Shown here: piece by piece, positions 22,283 through 32,583 of the stretch
Numbering within the stretch: the stretch's first letter is position 1
How the letters are laid out: every line of letters starts with the position of its first letter
Assembly: GCA_005402585.1 (NCBI GenBank)
Contig: BIFP01000020.1
Location: forward strand, 235,156-299,155
Direction: 5' to 3'
Length of the DNA stretch: 64,000 nucleotides
DNA from: Micromonosporaceae bacterium KJ-029
Lineage (GTDB): Bacteria > Actinomycetota > Actinomycetes > Mycobacteriales > Micromonosporaceae
Made by a program: the position numbers and the translations under genes
The notes under the pieces: model-generated
The model's input: only the letters and a program-made list of their open reading frames with translations
Told to the model about the DNA's origin: nothing
Databases searched by the model: none

Positions 22283-25072
22283 ATGGTGACCGACCAGCAC
22301 GATCACGACGGCCCCGACGCCGCCCTGCGCGCCGACATCCGCCGCCTGGGCACGCTGCTCGGGCAGACCCTGGCCCGCCAGGAGGGGCGCCCTCTGCTCG
22401 ACCTCGTCGAGGAGATCCGCGCCCAGGTCCGCACCGACGCCCCGGCCGCCGCCCGCCGGCTGGGCGGGCTCGACGTGACCACCGGCACCAAGTTGGCTCG
22501 GGCCTTCTCCACCTACTTCCACCTGGCCAACATCACCGAGCAGGTGCACCGGGCGCGCGACCTGCGCCGCCGCCGCGCGGTGCAGGGCGGCTGGCTGGAC
22601 CAGGCGGCGAAGATGATCGCGGAGCGCGGGGTGCCGGCCGAGGAGATCGCCTCGGTGGCCCGCCGGTTGGCGGTACGCCCGGTCTTCACCGCCCACCCGA
22701 CCGAGGCGGCCCGCCGGTCGATCCTGTCCAAGCTGCGCGCGATCGCCGACGAACTGGACGCCGAGACGGCCAACGCCATCCTCTACGGCGCCAGCGACGA
22801 GGGCCCGGCGAACCGCCGGCTGGCCGAGCTGCTCGACCTCATGTGGCAGACCGACGAGCTGCGGCTGGACCGGCCGGACCCGACCGACGAGGCCCGCAAC
22901 GCCATCTACTACCTGCGTGACCTACACGCCGAGGCGGCCCCGCAGGTGCTCGACGACCTCGCCGAGACGCTACGCACCCTCGGTGTGGAGACCTCGCCGA
23001 CGGCCCGGCCACTGACCTTTGGCACCTGGATCGGCGGCGACCGGGACGGCAACCCGTTCGTCACCCCCACGGTGACCCGCGAGGTGCTGGCCATCCAGCA
23101 CGAGCACGGGCTGTCCGCCACCGAGGCGGCGCTGGACGAGCTGATCAACGAGGTGTCCGTCTCCCGCCGGCTGCGCGGCGTGTCGCTGGACCTCTCCGCC
23201 AGCCTCGCCGCCGACCTCGACGCGCTGCCCGAGGTGGCGCCCCGGTTCCGCCGGGTCAACGCCGAGGAGCCGTACCGGCTCAAGGCCCGCTGCGTACGTG
23301 CCAAGCTGGCCAACACCCGGGCCCGGCTGCGTCAGGGCACGCCACACGTACCGGGGCGGGACTACCGCGGCTCCGCCGAGCTGATCGCCGACCTGGAGCT
23401 GCTGCGCGCCTCGCTGGCCCGCAACTCCGGCCAGCTCACCGCCGTCGGCCGGCTCGCCTCGACCATCCGTACCGTCTCCGCGTTCGGGCTGCACCTGGCG
23501 ACCATGGACGTCCGCGAGCACGCCGAGGCGCACCACGCGGTGCTGGCCCAGTTGTACGCGGCGGTCGGCGAGGTATCCGACTACCCGGCGCTGACCCGGC
23601 TGGAACGCACCAAGCTGCTCGCCGACGAGCTGACCGGCCGCCGCCCGCTGTCCACCGTGGACACCCCGCTGACCGAGACGGCCCGCAAGACCTTCGACGT
23701 GTTCGGCACCATCCGCGAGGCGCAGGACCGGTTCGGCACCGAGGTGATCGAGTCGTACATCATCTCGATGACCCTCGGCGTGGACGACGTGCTCGCAGCG
23801 GTGGTGCTCGCCCGCGAGGCCGGGCTGGTCGACGTGCACAGCGGCCGGGCCCGGATCGGCATCGTGCCGCTGCTGGAGACCCCGGCCGAGCTGAACGCGG
23901 GCGGCGAACTGCTCGACGAGCTGCTGTCGCTGCCGGCGTACCGGGCGCTGGTGGCCGCCCGTGGCGACGTGCAGGAGGTGATGCTCGGCTACTCCGACTC
24001 CAACAAGGAGGCCGGCATCACCACCAGCCAGTGGTCCATCCACCGGGCGCAGCGGTCGCTGCGGGACGTGGCCGCCCGGCACGGGGTGCACCTGCGGCTG
24101 TTCCACGGCCGGGGCGGCACGGTGGGGCGCGGCGGCGGGCCGACGCACGACGCGATCCTGGCCCAGCCGTACGGCACGCTGGACGGCGCGATCAAGGTGA
24201 CCGAGCAGGGTGAGGTCATCTCCGACAAGTACACGCTGCCCGCGCTGGCCCGGGAGAACCTGGAACTGACCGTGGCCGCCGTGCTCCAGGCGACGCTGCT
24301 GCACACCGCGCCCCGGCAGCCGGCCGAGATGCTGGAGCGCTGGGACGCGGCGATGGACGTGGTGTCCGAGTCGGCGTACCGGTCGTACCGGTCGCTGGTG
24401 GAGGATCCGGATCTGCCGGCGTACTTCTGGGCGTCCACGCCGACCGAACTGCTCGGCGCGCTGAACATCGGCTCCCGGCCGGCGAAGCGGCCGAACACCG
24501 GCGCCGGGCTGTCCGGGTTGCGGGCCATCCCGTGGGTGTTCGGCTGGACCCAGACCCGGCAGATCGTGCCCGGCTGGTTCGGGGTGGGCTCCGGCCTGGC
24601 CGCCGCCCGGGAGGCCGGGCTGGCCGACGTGCTGGCCGAGATGCACCGCAACTGGCACTTCTTCCGCACGTTCCTGTCGAACGTGGAGATGATGCTGACC
24701 AAGACCGACCTCGGCATCGCCCGCCGGTACGTGGAGACCCTGGTGCCGAAGAAGCTGCATCCGATCTTCGCCATGATCGAGCAGGAGTACGAACTGACCA
24801 AGCGGGAGGTCCTGGCGGTGACCGACTCGCCGGACCTGCTGGAGAACTCCCCGGTGCTGCAACGCACCCTCGCGGTACGCGACACCTACCTGGAGCCGCT
24901 GCACCACCTCCAGGTGGCGCTGCTGCGGCAGTACCGCGACTCCGGTGCCGCCGGACGGGCGGTGGCCACCGCGCCGGGCGGCCGGCGCGCTCCCGGCGAC
25001 GGCACCGCCCTGGAGCGGGCCCTGCTCACCACCGTCAACGGCATCGCCGCCGGCATGCGCAACACCGGCTGA
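22283..25072 (+). CDS. ppc: Phosphoenolpyruvate carboxylase
   Basis: 929 aa, full length. Carboxylates PEP with bicarbonate to oxaloacetate, replenishing the TCA cycle. Catalytic motifs are intact: [13 protein letters not shown] (active-site His), [47 protein letters not shown], and the C-terminal MRNTG end typical for the family. ATG at 22283 has AAGGAG 4 nt upstream. A paired GGGGCCCC repeat follows the stop within a few nt. Confidence 0.98.
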   Translation: MVTDQHDHDGPDAALRADIRRLGTLLGQTLARQEGRPLLDLVEEIRAQVRTDAPAAARRLGGLDVTTGTKLARAFSTYFHLANITEQVHRARDLRRRRAVQGGWLDQAAKMIAERGVPAEEIASVARRLAVRPVFTAHPTEAARRSILSKLRAIADELDAETANAILYGASDEGPANRRLAELLDLMWQTDELRLDRPDPTDEARNAIYYLRDLHAEAAPQVLDDLAETLRTLGVETSPTARPLTFGTWIGGDRDGNPFVTPTVTREVLAIQHEHGLSATEAALDELINEVSVSRRLRGVSLDLSASLAADLDALPEVAPRFRRVNAEEPYRLKARCVRAKLANTRARLRQGTPHVPGRDYRGSAELIADLELLRASLARNSGQLTAVGRLASTIRTVSAFGLHLATMDVREHAEAHHAVLAQLYAAVGEVSDYPALTRLERTKLLADELTGRRPLSTVDTPLTETARKTFDVFGTIREAQDRFGTEVIESYIISMTLGVDDVLAAVVLAREAGLVDVHSGRARIGIVPLLETPAELNAGGELLDELLSLPAYRALVAARGDVQEVMLGYSDSNKEAGITTSQWSIHRAQRSLRDVAARHGVHLRLFHGRGGTVGRGGGPTHDAILAQPYGTLDGAIKVTEQGEVISDKYTLPALARENLELTVAAVLQATLLHTAPRQPAEMLERWDAAMDVVSESAYRSYRSLVEDPDLPAYFWASTPTELLGALNIGSRPAKRPNTGAGLSGLRAIPWVFGWTQTRQIVPGWFGVGSGLAAAREAGLADVLAEMHRNWHFFRTFLSNVEMMLTKTDLGIARRYVETLVPKKLHPIFAMIEQEYELTKREVLAVTDSPDLLENSPVLQRTLAVRDTYLEPLHHLQVALLRQYRDSGAAGRAVATAPGGRRAPGDGTALERALLTTVNGIAAGMRNTG

Positions 25073-25075
25073 GAG

Positions 25076-25132
25076 GTAAGGAAGGGCCCCTTCTTAACGC
25101 CTGGTGTAGAGGAAGGGGCCCCTATTAACGCC
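25076..25132. repeat. Paired GGGGCCCC repeat, family B copy 1 (behind ppc)
   Basis: Two tandem ~28-bp units, each GGAAG(G)GGCCCCTT-like palindrome followed by a TTAACGCC box, linked by TGGTGTAGA. It begins 4 nt past the ppc stop codon. The same double unit occurs at 54498-54554 behind accD. Placement suggests transcription termination or mRNA 3'-end function. Confidence 0.8.
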
Positions 25133-25140
25133 CGCTGGTG

Positions 25141-25923
25141 TTAGAAGTCGGCGCCGCCGAAGTCGCCGCCGCCGAAGTCGCCGCCGAAGTCGCCGCCGCC
25201 GAAATCTCCGCCGCCGAAGTCGCCGCCGCCGAAATCTCCGCCGCCGAAGTCGCCGCCGCCGAAGTCGGCGCCGACATCTCCCGTGTCGCCGATGCCCGCG
25301 GCGGCGTCGGCGTCATAGCCGGGGTCGCCGAAGGACGACGAGAAGAGCGCATCGGCGATCAGCATGCCGCCGATGACGCCGGCACCGGCGCCCAGCGCCG
25401 TCTTCCACCATGGGGTGGAGTACCAACCCGCCGGCACCGGCCGACCCCGCACCTGCCCACCCGGGTAGTAGTAGGGCGTCTCCCGACCCGGCTGCGGGCC
25501 GGCCCTGAACGTCTGGCCCTGCACGTCGACCTGGCGCGGCACGGTCAGCTCACCGGCGCCGCTCGCGGCCGCGAGGGGCGGCAGGGCCGGCCCCGGGTCG
25601 ATACCGAGCGCCAGCCGGGCCGCCCGGATGTAGGTGAGCCCCTCCACCGCGGTCTCCCGGGCCAATCGGTACTGCGTGGCGGTCTGGGCCTGCTCCAACT
25701 GCGAGCCGGCGGCGTGGTAGCGCTCGGCCGCGTCGGCCAGCGCCTGACGTACGGCCGGATCGTCGCCGCCGAGCGTCATCACCTGGCCGCCGAGGCGCTC
25801 GTACCAGCGCCGGGCGTCGGCCCGTACGTCGGCGAGGTCGCGGGCGGCGCGCTCCCGCTGCCACCAGACCAGACCGCCACCGAGCAGCACCAACACGATG
25901 CTCGCCAGCAGAAGTTCCACCAC
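25141..25923 (-). CDS. Membrane protein with Gly-Gly-Gly-Asp-Phe repeats
   Basis: About 260 aa (GTG at 25923; GTG at 25920 or 25947 possible). An N-terminal membrane helix is followed by a helical region (DLADVRADARRWYERLGG), a Pro/Gly region, a second hydrophobic segment (KTALGAGAGVIGGMLIADAL) and a C-terminal tail of about eight GGGDF-like repeats. The tail is encoded by 15-bp tandem repeats. The layout recalls TPM/YgcG-type proteins with Gly-rich ends, but no named domain is recognised. Function unknown. Confidence 0.75.
   Translation of the reverse strand: MVELLLASIVLVLLGGGLVWWQRERAARDLADVRADARRWYERLGGQVMTLGGDDPAVRQALADAAERYHAAGSQLEQAQTATQYRLARETAVEGLTYIRAARLALGIDPGPALPPLAAASGAGELTVPRQVDVQGQTFRAGPQPGRETPYYYPGGQVRGRPVPAGWYSTPWWKTALGAGAGVIGGMLIADALFSSSFGDPGYDADAAAGIGDTGDVGADFGGGDFGGGDFGGGDFGGGDFGGGDFGGDFGGGDFGGADF
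25145..25266. repeat. 15-bp in-frame tandem repeat
   Basis: Repeated GCCGCCGAAGTCGCC (read on plus), with one shortened 12-bp unit and a few AAATCTCC variants. Encodes the GGGDF tail of the overlapping gene; length changes in steps of 15 bp would stay in frame. Confidence 0.85.
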
Positions 25924-26108
25924 TACAACGTACCCACCCGGTGCCACAGGTCCCCCGACTGCCCGACCGACGCAACTGGTCGGTCAGCGCCTTCGGGGCG
26001 GGCCCGGCGGCCGACGACAGTCGGCGCCGGCCCGTCGAATCCGAGTCCGCACGGCGGGGCGAAGGCCCCCTCGGGGCGTCGCTCGCTTCGTTTTGGCAAG
26101 CTCGGGAG

Positions 26109-27302
26109 ATGGAACTGTCGACCCTGGCGGTTGTCGTCGTCTGTCTCGGCGCCGGCGGCGCGGTGGGCTGGTACGCCGCCCGGTCCCGCTCGGCGACCGA
26201 GATCGCCCGGCTGGACGCCACCCTGCGCGCCACCCGCGAGGGCGAGGGCCGGCTGGAGCAGTCGATGCGGGCGCTGAGCTACGAGGCGACGGCCCAGTCG
26301 CAGGAGGCGGTGGCCCGAGCGGTGGCCCCGCTGCACGAGACGCTGCGCCGCTACGAGCAGCGAGTGGCCGAACTGGAGCGCGACCGGGTCGACGCGTACG
26401 CCGAGCTGCGTGAGCAGGTGCGGTCGATGAGCGCGGTCTCCGGCGAGTTGCGTACCGAGACCAAGCAGTTGGTGGCGGCGTTGCGCGCGCCGCAGGTGCG
26501 CGGCCGGTGGGGTGAGCACCAGTTGCGCCGGATCGTCGAGGCCGCCGGCATGCTGGAGCACTGCGACTTCTCCGAGCAGGTCACCTCCGCCACCGACCAC
26601 CAGACGGTCCGCCCCGACCTGGTGGTACGCCTGCACGGCGGCCGAACCGTGGTGGTGGACGCGAAGGCACCGTTCGACGCGTACCTCACCGCGATGGAGG
26701 CGCGCGACGAGCGCGGCCGGGACAGTCACCTCGACGCGCACGCCCGACACCTGCGGGCCCACGTCGACGCGCTGGCCGCCAAGTCGTACTGGGCGGCGTT
26801 CGAGTCCACACCGGAGTTCGTGGTGCTCTTCGTGCCGGCCGACCCGTTCCTGGACGTGGCCCTGCAACGCGATCCCACGCTGCTGGAGCACGCCTTCGCC
26901 CGCAACGTGGTGCTGGCCACCCCGTCCACCCTGGTCGCACTGCTGCGTACGGTGGCCTGGTCCTGGCGGCAGGAGCAGCTCGCCCGTAACGCGCTGGCGG
27001 TGCACTCGCTGGCCCGGGAGCTGTACGGACGGTTGTCGACGCTCGGCGATCACGTCGGCAAGCTCGGCGCCTCGCTCGGCGGGGCGGTGACCGCGTACAA
27101 CCGAGCCGTGGGGTCGCTGGAGGCGCGCGTGCTGGTCAGCGCCCGCAAGCTGGCTGAGCTGGGGGTTTCCGATCAGGAGCTGGCCGCGCCGGGGCAGGTG
27201 GAACTGGCCCCGCGGCAGCCGCAGGCGCCCGAACTGCTCACCGAGCATTCCACACCGGAGGGTGGAAGCCGGCCGAACGAATCCCCTCTCCAACTACCTT
27301 GA
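26109..27302 (+). CDS. rmuC: RmuC-family DNA recombination protein
   Basis: 397 aa. An N-terminal membrane helix (residues about 4-22) is followed by a coiled coil (LEQSMRALSYEATAQ ... ELERDRVDAYAELREQV), then the RmuC nuclease-like domain with GRWGEHQLRRIVEAAGMLEHCDF and VVVDAKAPFDAYLTAME. In E. coli RmuC limits recombination at inverted repeats. ATG at 26109 has GGGAG directly adjacent, so the spacing is poor and the exact start is uncertain. Confidence 0.92.
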   Translation: MELSTLAVVVVCLGAGGAVGWYAARSRSATEIARLDATLRATREGEGRLEQSMRALSYEATAQSQEAVARAVAPLHETLRRYEQRVAELERDRVDAYAELREQVRSMSAVSGELRTETKQLVAALRAPQVRGRWGEHQLRRIVEAAGMLEHCDFSEQVTSATDHQTVRPDLVVRLHGGRTVVVDAKAPFDAYLTAMEARDERGRDSHLDAHARHLRAHVDALAAKSYWAAFESTPEFVVLFVPADPFLDVALQRDPTLLEHAFARNVVLATPSTLVALLRTVAWSWRQEQLARNALAVHSLARELYGRLSTLGDHVGKLGASLGGAVTAYNRAVGSLEARVLVSARKLAELGVSDQELAAPGQVELAPRQPQAPELLTEHSTPEGGSRPNESPLQLP

Positions 27303-27441
27303 TGTGACAAAGAGAGCCTTGAATATCACGAGATGGCCACAACGCCCTTGCCGGTAGTGACATCGATGGTCGGCACGACGAAGGATTCGCTCACGCGTGC
27401 CCTGTATCTGAGGGCGCCCTGTTCTCTGGAGGAAAGAGAAC

Positions 27442-30400
27442 GTGAGAAAACCCCGGAACCTGAGCCGGCGTACCTCCGCCGCGCTCTTCGCATCGGTCAT
27501 GGCGGCCGGCGCCGTGACCGTGGTGGGCGGTGCCGCCACCGCGAGCGCCGCTCCTGCCGGAGCCGACCCCGCGCAGGTCACCCCCGCCGAGGCGCTGGGC
27601 CAGCACGACGCCAAGCTGCTCGCCGAGGCAGCGGCGAAGAAGGCACCCACCGTCACGATGATCGTCGCCACCGAGAAGGGCAAGGCGAAGGACGTCGCGG
27701 AGGACCTCAAGGACCTCGGCGCCGCGGTCACCGAGCGCTACGACACCATCGGTTACGTACTGGCCAAGGTGCCGACCAGCAAGGCGGTCAGGGCGGCCCT
27801 CCTGCCCGGCGTCGCCGCGGTCGACCTGGACGAGAAGATCCAGCTGCCGGACCCGACGCCCGAGGTCGTTCAGGGCGGCAAGAAGGCCGACAAGCAGGGC
27901 GACACGCTCAGCGGCCCGGACGCCAACACGCCCGCCGACAACCCGTACATGCCGACGAACGAGACCGGCGCGGTCAAGTTCGTCAAGCAGAACCCGAAGT
28001 GGGACGGCCGCGGCGTCACCATCGGCATCATGGACTCGGGTGTGGACCTGGAGCACCCGGCGCTGCAGAAGACCACCACCGGCGAGCGGAAGATCGTCGA
28101 CTGGGTCACCGCGACCGACCCGTTCGAGGACGCCACCTGGCGGCCGATGATCACCCAGGTGACCGGCCCGACGTTCACCGCGTCCGGTCGCACCTGGACG
28201 GCGCCGGCCGGCACCTACCGGTTCAACCTGTTCAGCGAGTCGGTGACGAACAACAGCGACCCCGCCGGTGACGTCAACCGCGACGGTGACAAGACCGACC
28301 AGTTCGGCATTCTCTTCGACCCGGCCACCAACAACATCTGGGTCGACACCGACCAGGACGGCGACTTCACCGACGAGGCCGTGATGCGGCCGTACAAGGA
28401 GAAGTTCGACGTCGGCTACTTCGGCACCGACAACCCGGCGACTCCGATCAAGGAGCGGATGTCGTTCGTGGTCGAGTACCGCAAGAACGTCGACACCGCC
28501 CCGGTCGGCGGCCCCGGCCTGGTCGACTACGTCAACATCGGCATCATCGAGAGCGCGCACGGTAGCCACGTCGCCGGCATCACCGCCGCGAACAGCATGC
28601 TGGGCAACAGCGCGTTCAACGGTGCCGCCCCCGGCGCCAAGATCGTTTCCTCCCGTGCCTGCTCCTGGGGCGGCGGTTGCACCTACGCCGCGCTCACCAC
28701 CGGCATGGCCGACCTGGTGATCAACCGTGGGGTCGACGTCATCAACATGTCGATCGGCGGCCTGCCGGCGCTCAACGACGGCAACAACGCCCGTGCCATC
28801 CTCTACAACAACCTGATCAACACCTACGGGGTGCAGATGTTCATCTCGGCCGGTAACTCCGGCCCGGGTGTGAACACCATCGGCGACCCGTCCGTCTCGA
28901 GCGACGTGGTCAGCGTGGCGGCGAACGTCAGCAAGGACACCTGGCTGGCCAACTACGGCTCGGTGGTCAAGAAGAAGAACGCCCTGTTCAACTTCTCCTC
29001 GCGCGGTCCGCGTGAGGACGGCGGCGCCAAGCCGAACATCGTCGCCCCGGGCTCGGCCATCTCCACCACCCCGGTCTGGCAGCCCGGCAGCCCGGTCGCC
29101 GAGGCCGGCTACCCGCTCCCGCCGGGCTACGGCATGGTCAACGGCACGTCGATGGCCTCCCCGCAGGCCGCCGGGGCCGCCGCGCTGCTGCTCTCGGCCG
29201 CCAAGGCGACCGACAAGGGTGTGACGCCGGCCGCGCTGCGCCGGGCGATCTACTCCTCGGGCAAGCCGATCGCCGACACCCCGACGTACGCGCAGGGTTA
29301 CGGCATGTTCGACGTGTCGGGCGCCTGGAAGCTGCTGAAGAAGGGCGTGGAGACTCGCTCCTACACCGCCGACGCCCCGGTCTGCACGCCGCTGTCCAAC
29401 CAGCTGGCCACTCCGCACCGTGGCACCGGCGTCTACAACCGGTGCGACGCGGCCAACGGTGGCCACAAGGCCAACGAGTCGAAGTCGTACCAGGTCAAGC
29501 TGACCCGGACCAGCGGCCCGGCCGGCAGCATCAAGCACAACGTCGGCCTGCGTGGCAACGACGGCACCTTCTCGGCGCCGAAGAACGTCACCCTGCCGCT
29601 GAACCAGGCCGTCACCATCACGGTCACCGCCAAGCCGAAGACGGTTGGCGCGCACAGCGCGATCGTCACGATCGACGACCCGGGCACCAACGCGATCGAC
29701 TTCGAGTTCTCCGCCGTGGTGGTGGTCTCGAACGACGTCTCGAAGCCCAACTTCGCCTACTCGGCGCAGGGCTCGGTGGACCGCAACAGCACCACGTCGT
29801 ACTTCGTGACGGTCCCGCCGGGCGCCGGTGCGTTGCAGGTGAATCTCTCCGGCATCGCCACCGGGTCGCACACCCGCTTCATCGCATTCAACCCGTACGG
29901 CGTCCCGGTGGAGAGCACCTCCAGCCTGGCCTGCTACACCAACTTCGTCAGCACGGTCGTCTGCAACGCGTTCGAGCGTGACTACCAGAACCCGATCCCG
30001 GGTGTCTGGGAGATCGAGGTGGAGTCGCGGCGTACCTCGCCGGCGCTGAACAACCCGTACCAGATCCAGGCGCGGGTGCAGGGCGTCGCGGTCGAGCCGG
30101 CCGTGGTCGAGCTGCCGGCGGTCAACGCCGGTGTCGCGACCCCGGTCACCTGGTCGCTGAAGAACACCTACGGCCCGGTCACGGTGTCCGGCCAGGGCGG
30201 CCCGCTGTCCAGCGTGCACGCCGAGCGGCCGACCATCGTCGAGCTGGCCCAGCAGTTGTACACCGTCCAGGTGCCGACGGGGGCGACCACCTTCACCGCC
30301 CGCATCGGCAACCCGTCGAATGCCGGCGCCGACCTCGACCTGTTCATCTACCGGAATGGCGCCCTGTTGACCTACTCCGCCACGGGCAGTTCGGAGGAGC

Positions 30401-30708
30401 AGGTGACCATCAACAACCCGGCGGCGGGCACCTACACGATTCTCGTGGACGCGTACTCGGTGGACGGTGCCGGTGGCAGCACCGCGTACGACTACCGGGA
30501 CTCGTTCTCCTCCCCGGCGCTGGGCACCCTGACGGCGTCGAGCAGCTCGCTCACCCTGGCCCACGGCGGCACCGGCACCCTCTCGGGTTCGGTGACCGCC
30601 CAGTCCGCCCCGGCCGCGGGTCGGACGCTCTCCGGTGAGCTGGCCGTGGTGACCAACGAAGGCGCGGTCGTCGGCCGCGGCACGGTCACCATCGGCGCGG
30701 TGAACTGA
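27442..30708 (+). CDS. Large secreted subtilisin-like serine protease (S8)
   Basis: 1088 aa from GTG at 27442 (GGAGGAAAG upstream). Signal peptide of about 34 residues, then an I9-like propeptide (VTMIVATEKGKAKDVAEDL). Catalytic triad: Asp198 (IGIMDSGVDL), His373 (AHGSHVAGI), Ser570 (NGTSMASPQAAG). The 175-residue stretch between Asp and His is long and contains two Ca-type loops, DVNRDGDKTDQF (from 277) and DTDQDGDFTDEA (from 302). The C-terminal ~500 residues are beta-sandwich-like domains, ending in a PPC-like domain (ADLDLFIYRNG). Secreted; substrate unknown. A strong terminator follows. Confidence 0.94.
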   Translation: MRKPRNLSRRTSAALFASVMAAGAVTVVGGAATASAAPAGADPAQVTPAEALGQHDAKLLAEAAAKKAPTVTMIVATEKGKAKDVAEDLKDLGAAVTERYDTIGYVLAKVPTSKAVRAALLPGVAAVDLDEKIQLPDPTPEVVQGGKKADKQGDTLSGPDANTPADNPYMPTNETGAVKFVKQNPKWDGRGVTIGIMDSGVDLEHPALQKTTTGERKIVDWVTATDPFEDATWRPMITQVTGPTFTASGRTWTAPAGTYRFNLFSESVTNNSDPAGDVNRDGDKTDQFGILFDPATNNIWVDTDQDGDFTDEAVMRPYKEKFDVGYFGTDNPATPIKERMSFVVEYRKNVDTAPVGGPGLVDYVNIGIIESAHGSHVAGITAANSMLGNSAFNGAAPGAKIVSSRACSWGGGCTYAALTTGMADLVINRGVDVINMSIGGLPALNDGNNARAILYNNLINTYGVQMFISAGNSGPGVNTIGDPSVSSDVVSVAANVSKDTWLANYGSVVKKKNALFNFSSRGPREDGGAKPNIVAPGSAISTTPVWQPGSPVAEAGYPLPPGYGMVNGTSMASPQAAGAAALLLSAAKATDKGVTPAALRRAIYSSGKPIADTPTYAQGYGMFDVSGAWKLLKKGVETRSYTADAPVCTPLSNQLATPHRGTGVYNRCDAANGGHKANESKSYQVKLTRTSGPAGSIKHNVGLRGNDGTFSAPKNVTLPLNQAVTITVTAKPKTVGAHSAIVTIDDPGTNAIDFEFSAVVVVSNDVSKPNFAYSAQGSVDRNSTTSYFVTVPPGAGALQVNLSGIATGSHTRFIAFNPYGVPVESTSSLACYTNFVSTVVCNAFERDYQNPIPGVWEIEVESRRTSPALNNPYQIQARVQGVAVEPAVVELPAVNAGVATPVTWSLKNTYGPVTVSGQGGPLSSVHAERPTIVELAQQLYTVQVPTGATTFTARIGNPSNAGADLDLFIYRNGALLTYSATGSSEEQVTINNPAAGTYTILVDAYSVDGAGGSTAYDYRDSFSSPALGTLTASSSSLTLAHGGTGTLSGSVTAQSAPAAGRTLSGELAVVTNEGAVVGRGTVTIGAVN

Positions 30709-30725
30709 CACACCACCACCCACAA

Positions 30726-30761
30726 GGGAGCCCGTCTCCGGATCTCCGGAGACGGGCTCCC
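30726..30761 (+). terminator. Strong hairpin terminator of the S8 protease gene
   Basis: Perfect 16-bp arms (GGGAGCCCGTCTCCGG and its complement) with loop ATCT, 18 nt past the stop, followed by a pyrimidine-rich tail (CGTCTGTCTG). Confidence 0.88.
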
Positions 30762-30877
30762 GTCTGTCTGTGACCGCTCGGGTCGTGACCGCCTGTGGGC
30801 GCCGCCGCCCCTCGTCCGCCGCCCCTCGTCCGCCGACTAACCGGCGGTCGCTGGCTGCGGCTGGGAGGGCAGCGGGG

Positions 30878-31327
30878 TCAGGAACGGCGGGCGGACGCCA
30901 CCTGGAACGGCGTGCCCTGCTGGCAGGTGGTGAGCATGTCCGGCGCGGGCTGGCCGGTCACCGTCACGGACGCGCCCGCGGTCAGCACGTCGCGGGGGCC
31001 GCCGAGCAGCAGGTAACCGTCGAGCAGCAGGCAGCCGGGCTCGACGCCGGACTCGATCCGACCGGTCAGGGTCATCTCGGCGGTCGCCGTCGGCTTCGGC
31101 AGGCCGCCCCGGGTCTTGCCCGGTTGCGGGGTGACCGGAGCCGTGGGGTCCACCGGGTCGGAGGGCGGGGGCACGGCGCCGGTCGGATCCGGGGTCGGCA
31201 GCTCGGTCACGGGTGACACTCCCGTCGGGGTCGGTGCGGCGATGCCGTCCCCGGCGTCCTGGCCGCCGCAGGCGACGAGCGCCGTGCAGACGATCAGCGC
31301 GGTGGCGGCGATCCGAAGGGTCCTCAT
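30878..31327 (-). CDS. Putative lipoprotein
   Basis: 149 aa from ATG at 31327; a TTG two codons earlier is possible. Lipobox LVACGG near residue 20, a Pro/Thr/Asp-rich linker (about 28-72) and a small C-terminal domain of about 65 aa with two Cys (EPGCLLLDGYLLLGG, LTTCQQG). That domain looks like a small beta-barrel or OB-type fold. Function unknown. Confidence 0.72.
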   Translation of the reverse strand: MRTLRIAATALIVCTALVACGGQDAGDGIAAPTPTGVSPVTELPTPDPTGAVPPPSDPVDPTAPVTPQPGKTRGGLPKPTATAEMTLTGRIESGVEPGCLLLDGYLLLGGPRDVLTAGASVTVTGQPAPDMLTTCQQGTPFQVASARRS

Positions 31328-31383
31328 ACCCAAGTTTGACGCAGTAGGCCAGTCAACCGTTCCATCGGCGGGGGGGCGGCGGA

Positions 31384-32373
31384 TCAGCCCCGGGCCGCCG
31401 CAGCGGCCTTCATGTCGCGCTTGAGTTCCTGCGGCAGCGAGAAGGTGAGCCGCTCGTTTGCGGTCACCACCTCCTCCACGTCGGTGAAGCCGCGCTCGGC
31501 GAGATGCGTCAGCACCTCCTGGACCAGCTCATCCGGAACGCTCGCCCCGGAGGTCAGGCCCACCGTGCGCGCCTCGGCCAGCCAGGCGTCGTCGATCTCC
31601 TGGGCGAAGTCGACCAGGTGCCCGGCGCGTGCCCCGGCGTCCAGCGCCACCTCGACCAGCCGTACCGAGTTGGACGAGTTGCGCGACCCCACGACGATCA
31701 CCACGTCGCACTCCGCCGCGATCTCCTTGACCACGTGCTGACGGTTGCTGGTGGCGTAGCAGATGTCGTCGCTGGGCGGCGACTGGAGCATCGGCAGCCG
31801 CTTCTTGAGCCGAGCCACCGTCTCCATCGTCTCGTCCACCGACAGCGTGGTCTGCGACAGCCAGACGACCTTGTTCGGATCCCGCACGGTGATCCGGTCG
31901 GCGTCCGCTGGGCCGTCCACCAGCTGGATGTGCTCCGGGGCCTCACCCGCGGTGCCGATGACCTCCTCGTGGCCCTCGTGACCGATGAGCAGGATGTCGT
32001 AGTCCTCGGCGGCGAACCGCTTCGCCTCCTGGTGCACCTTGGTCACCAGCGGGCAGGTCGCGTCGATCGCCTTCAGCGACCGCTCCTTCGCCTGCTCGTA
32101 GACCTCGGGAGCCACCCCGTGCGCGGAGAAGATCACGGTGGCGCCCACGGGCACCTCCTCGTTCTCCTCCACGAAAATCGCGCCCTGGGCCTCCAGCGTC
32201 CGCACCACGTGCTTGTTGTGCACGATCTCCTTGCGGACGTAGATCGGGGCGCCGTAGAGCTTGAGCGCCTCCTCGACGGTCTGCACCGCCCGGTCGACGC
32301 CCGCGCAGTAACCGCGGGGCTTGGCCAGGAGCACGCGCTTGCCGGTCCGGGAAGTCGTCTCAGCCTCAGTCAC
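31384..32373 (-). CDS. ispH: 4-hydroxy-3-methylbut-2-enyl diphosphate reductase
   Basis: 329 aa. Last enzyme of the MEP isoprenoid pathway; converts HMBPP to IPP and DMAPP using a 4Fe-4S cluster. The cluster cysteines are visible ([35 protein letters not shown]), as are the HNKHVV and [14 protein letters not shown] motifs. GTG at 32373 lies 6 nt behind a TACGAT box, so it is probably leaderless. A longer start at 32427 reads into non-conserved sequence. Confidence 0.97.
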   Translation of the reverse strand: MTEAETTSRTGKRVLLAKPRGYCAGVDRAVQTVEEALKLYGAPIYVRKEIVHNKHVVRTLEAQGAIFVEENEEVPVGATVIFSAHGVAPEVYEQAKERSLKAIDATCPLVTKVHQEAKRFAAEDYDILLIGHEGHEEVIGTAGEAPEHIQLVDGPADADRITVRDPNKVVWLSQTTLSVDETMETVARLKKRLPMLQSPPSDDICYATSNRQHVVKEIAAECDVVIVVGSRNSSNSVRLVEVALDAGARAGHLVDFAQEIDDAWLAEARTVGLTSGASVPDELVQEVLTHLAERGFTDVEEVVTANERLTFSLPQELKRDMKAAAAARG

Positions 32374-32379
32374 AGGTTC

Positions 32380-32385
32380 ATCGTA
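32380..32385 (-). promoter_or_regulatory. Putative -10 box of ispH
   Basis: TACGAT (minus strand), 6 nt before the GTG; no ribosome-binding site between them. Confidence 0.5.
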
Positions 32386-32490
32386 CGTGCCAGGGCTACC
32401 GGCGGCAGTGGCTGCGACCCGTACCACAGGCGGAGCGCGGGCCTGGCAGAACCGGCGGACGCGCCAACCGGACCAGGCACACCCTCCCCG

Positions 32491-32551
32491 CCGATCATGA
32501 AGTTGACGGGTGTGTCGGAGATCGAAAACGCCGCCAACTTCATGATCGACG
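32491..32551. repeat. Inverted-repeat element, family A copy 3
   Basis: 61-bp dyad: left arm CGATCATGAAGTTGACGGG, right arm CGCCAACTTCATGATCG, central GGAGATCGAAAACG. It lies in the ispH-xseA divergent region just upstream of the xseA promoter. Confidence 0.8.
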
Positions 32552-32571
32552 GGGTACGGGCGGGTGGGCCT

Positions 32572-32577
32572 TAGGGT
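32572..32577 (+). promoter_or_regulatory. Putative -10 box of xseA
   Basis: TAGGGT 6 nt before the ATG. The G-rich sequence could alternatively be a ribosome-binding site. Confidence 0.35.
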
Positions 32578-32583
32578 GGGCGG

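Noticed and set aside
22970..24907. Minus-strand 645-codon frame opposite ppc
   Set aside because: Antisense shadow; ppc is unambiguous.
25145..25266. CRISPR-like array
   Set aside because: Repeats are contiguous 15-mers without spacers and encode a protein tail.
27391..30723. Minus-strand frame of about 1,100 codons opposite the S8 protease
   Set aside because: Antisense of a GC-rich gene; low-complexity Arg/Gly/Val/Asp composition, no domain, no ribosome-binding site.
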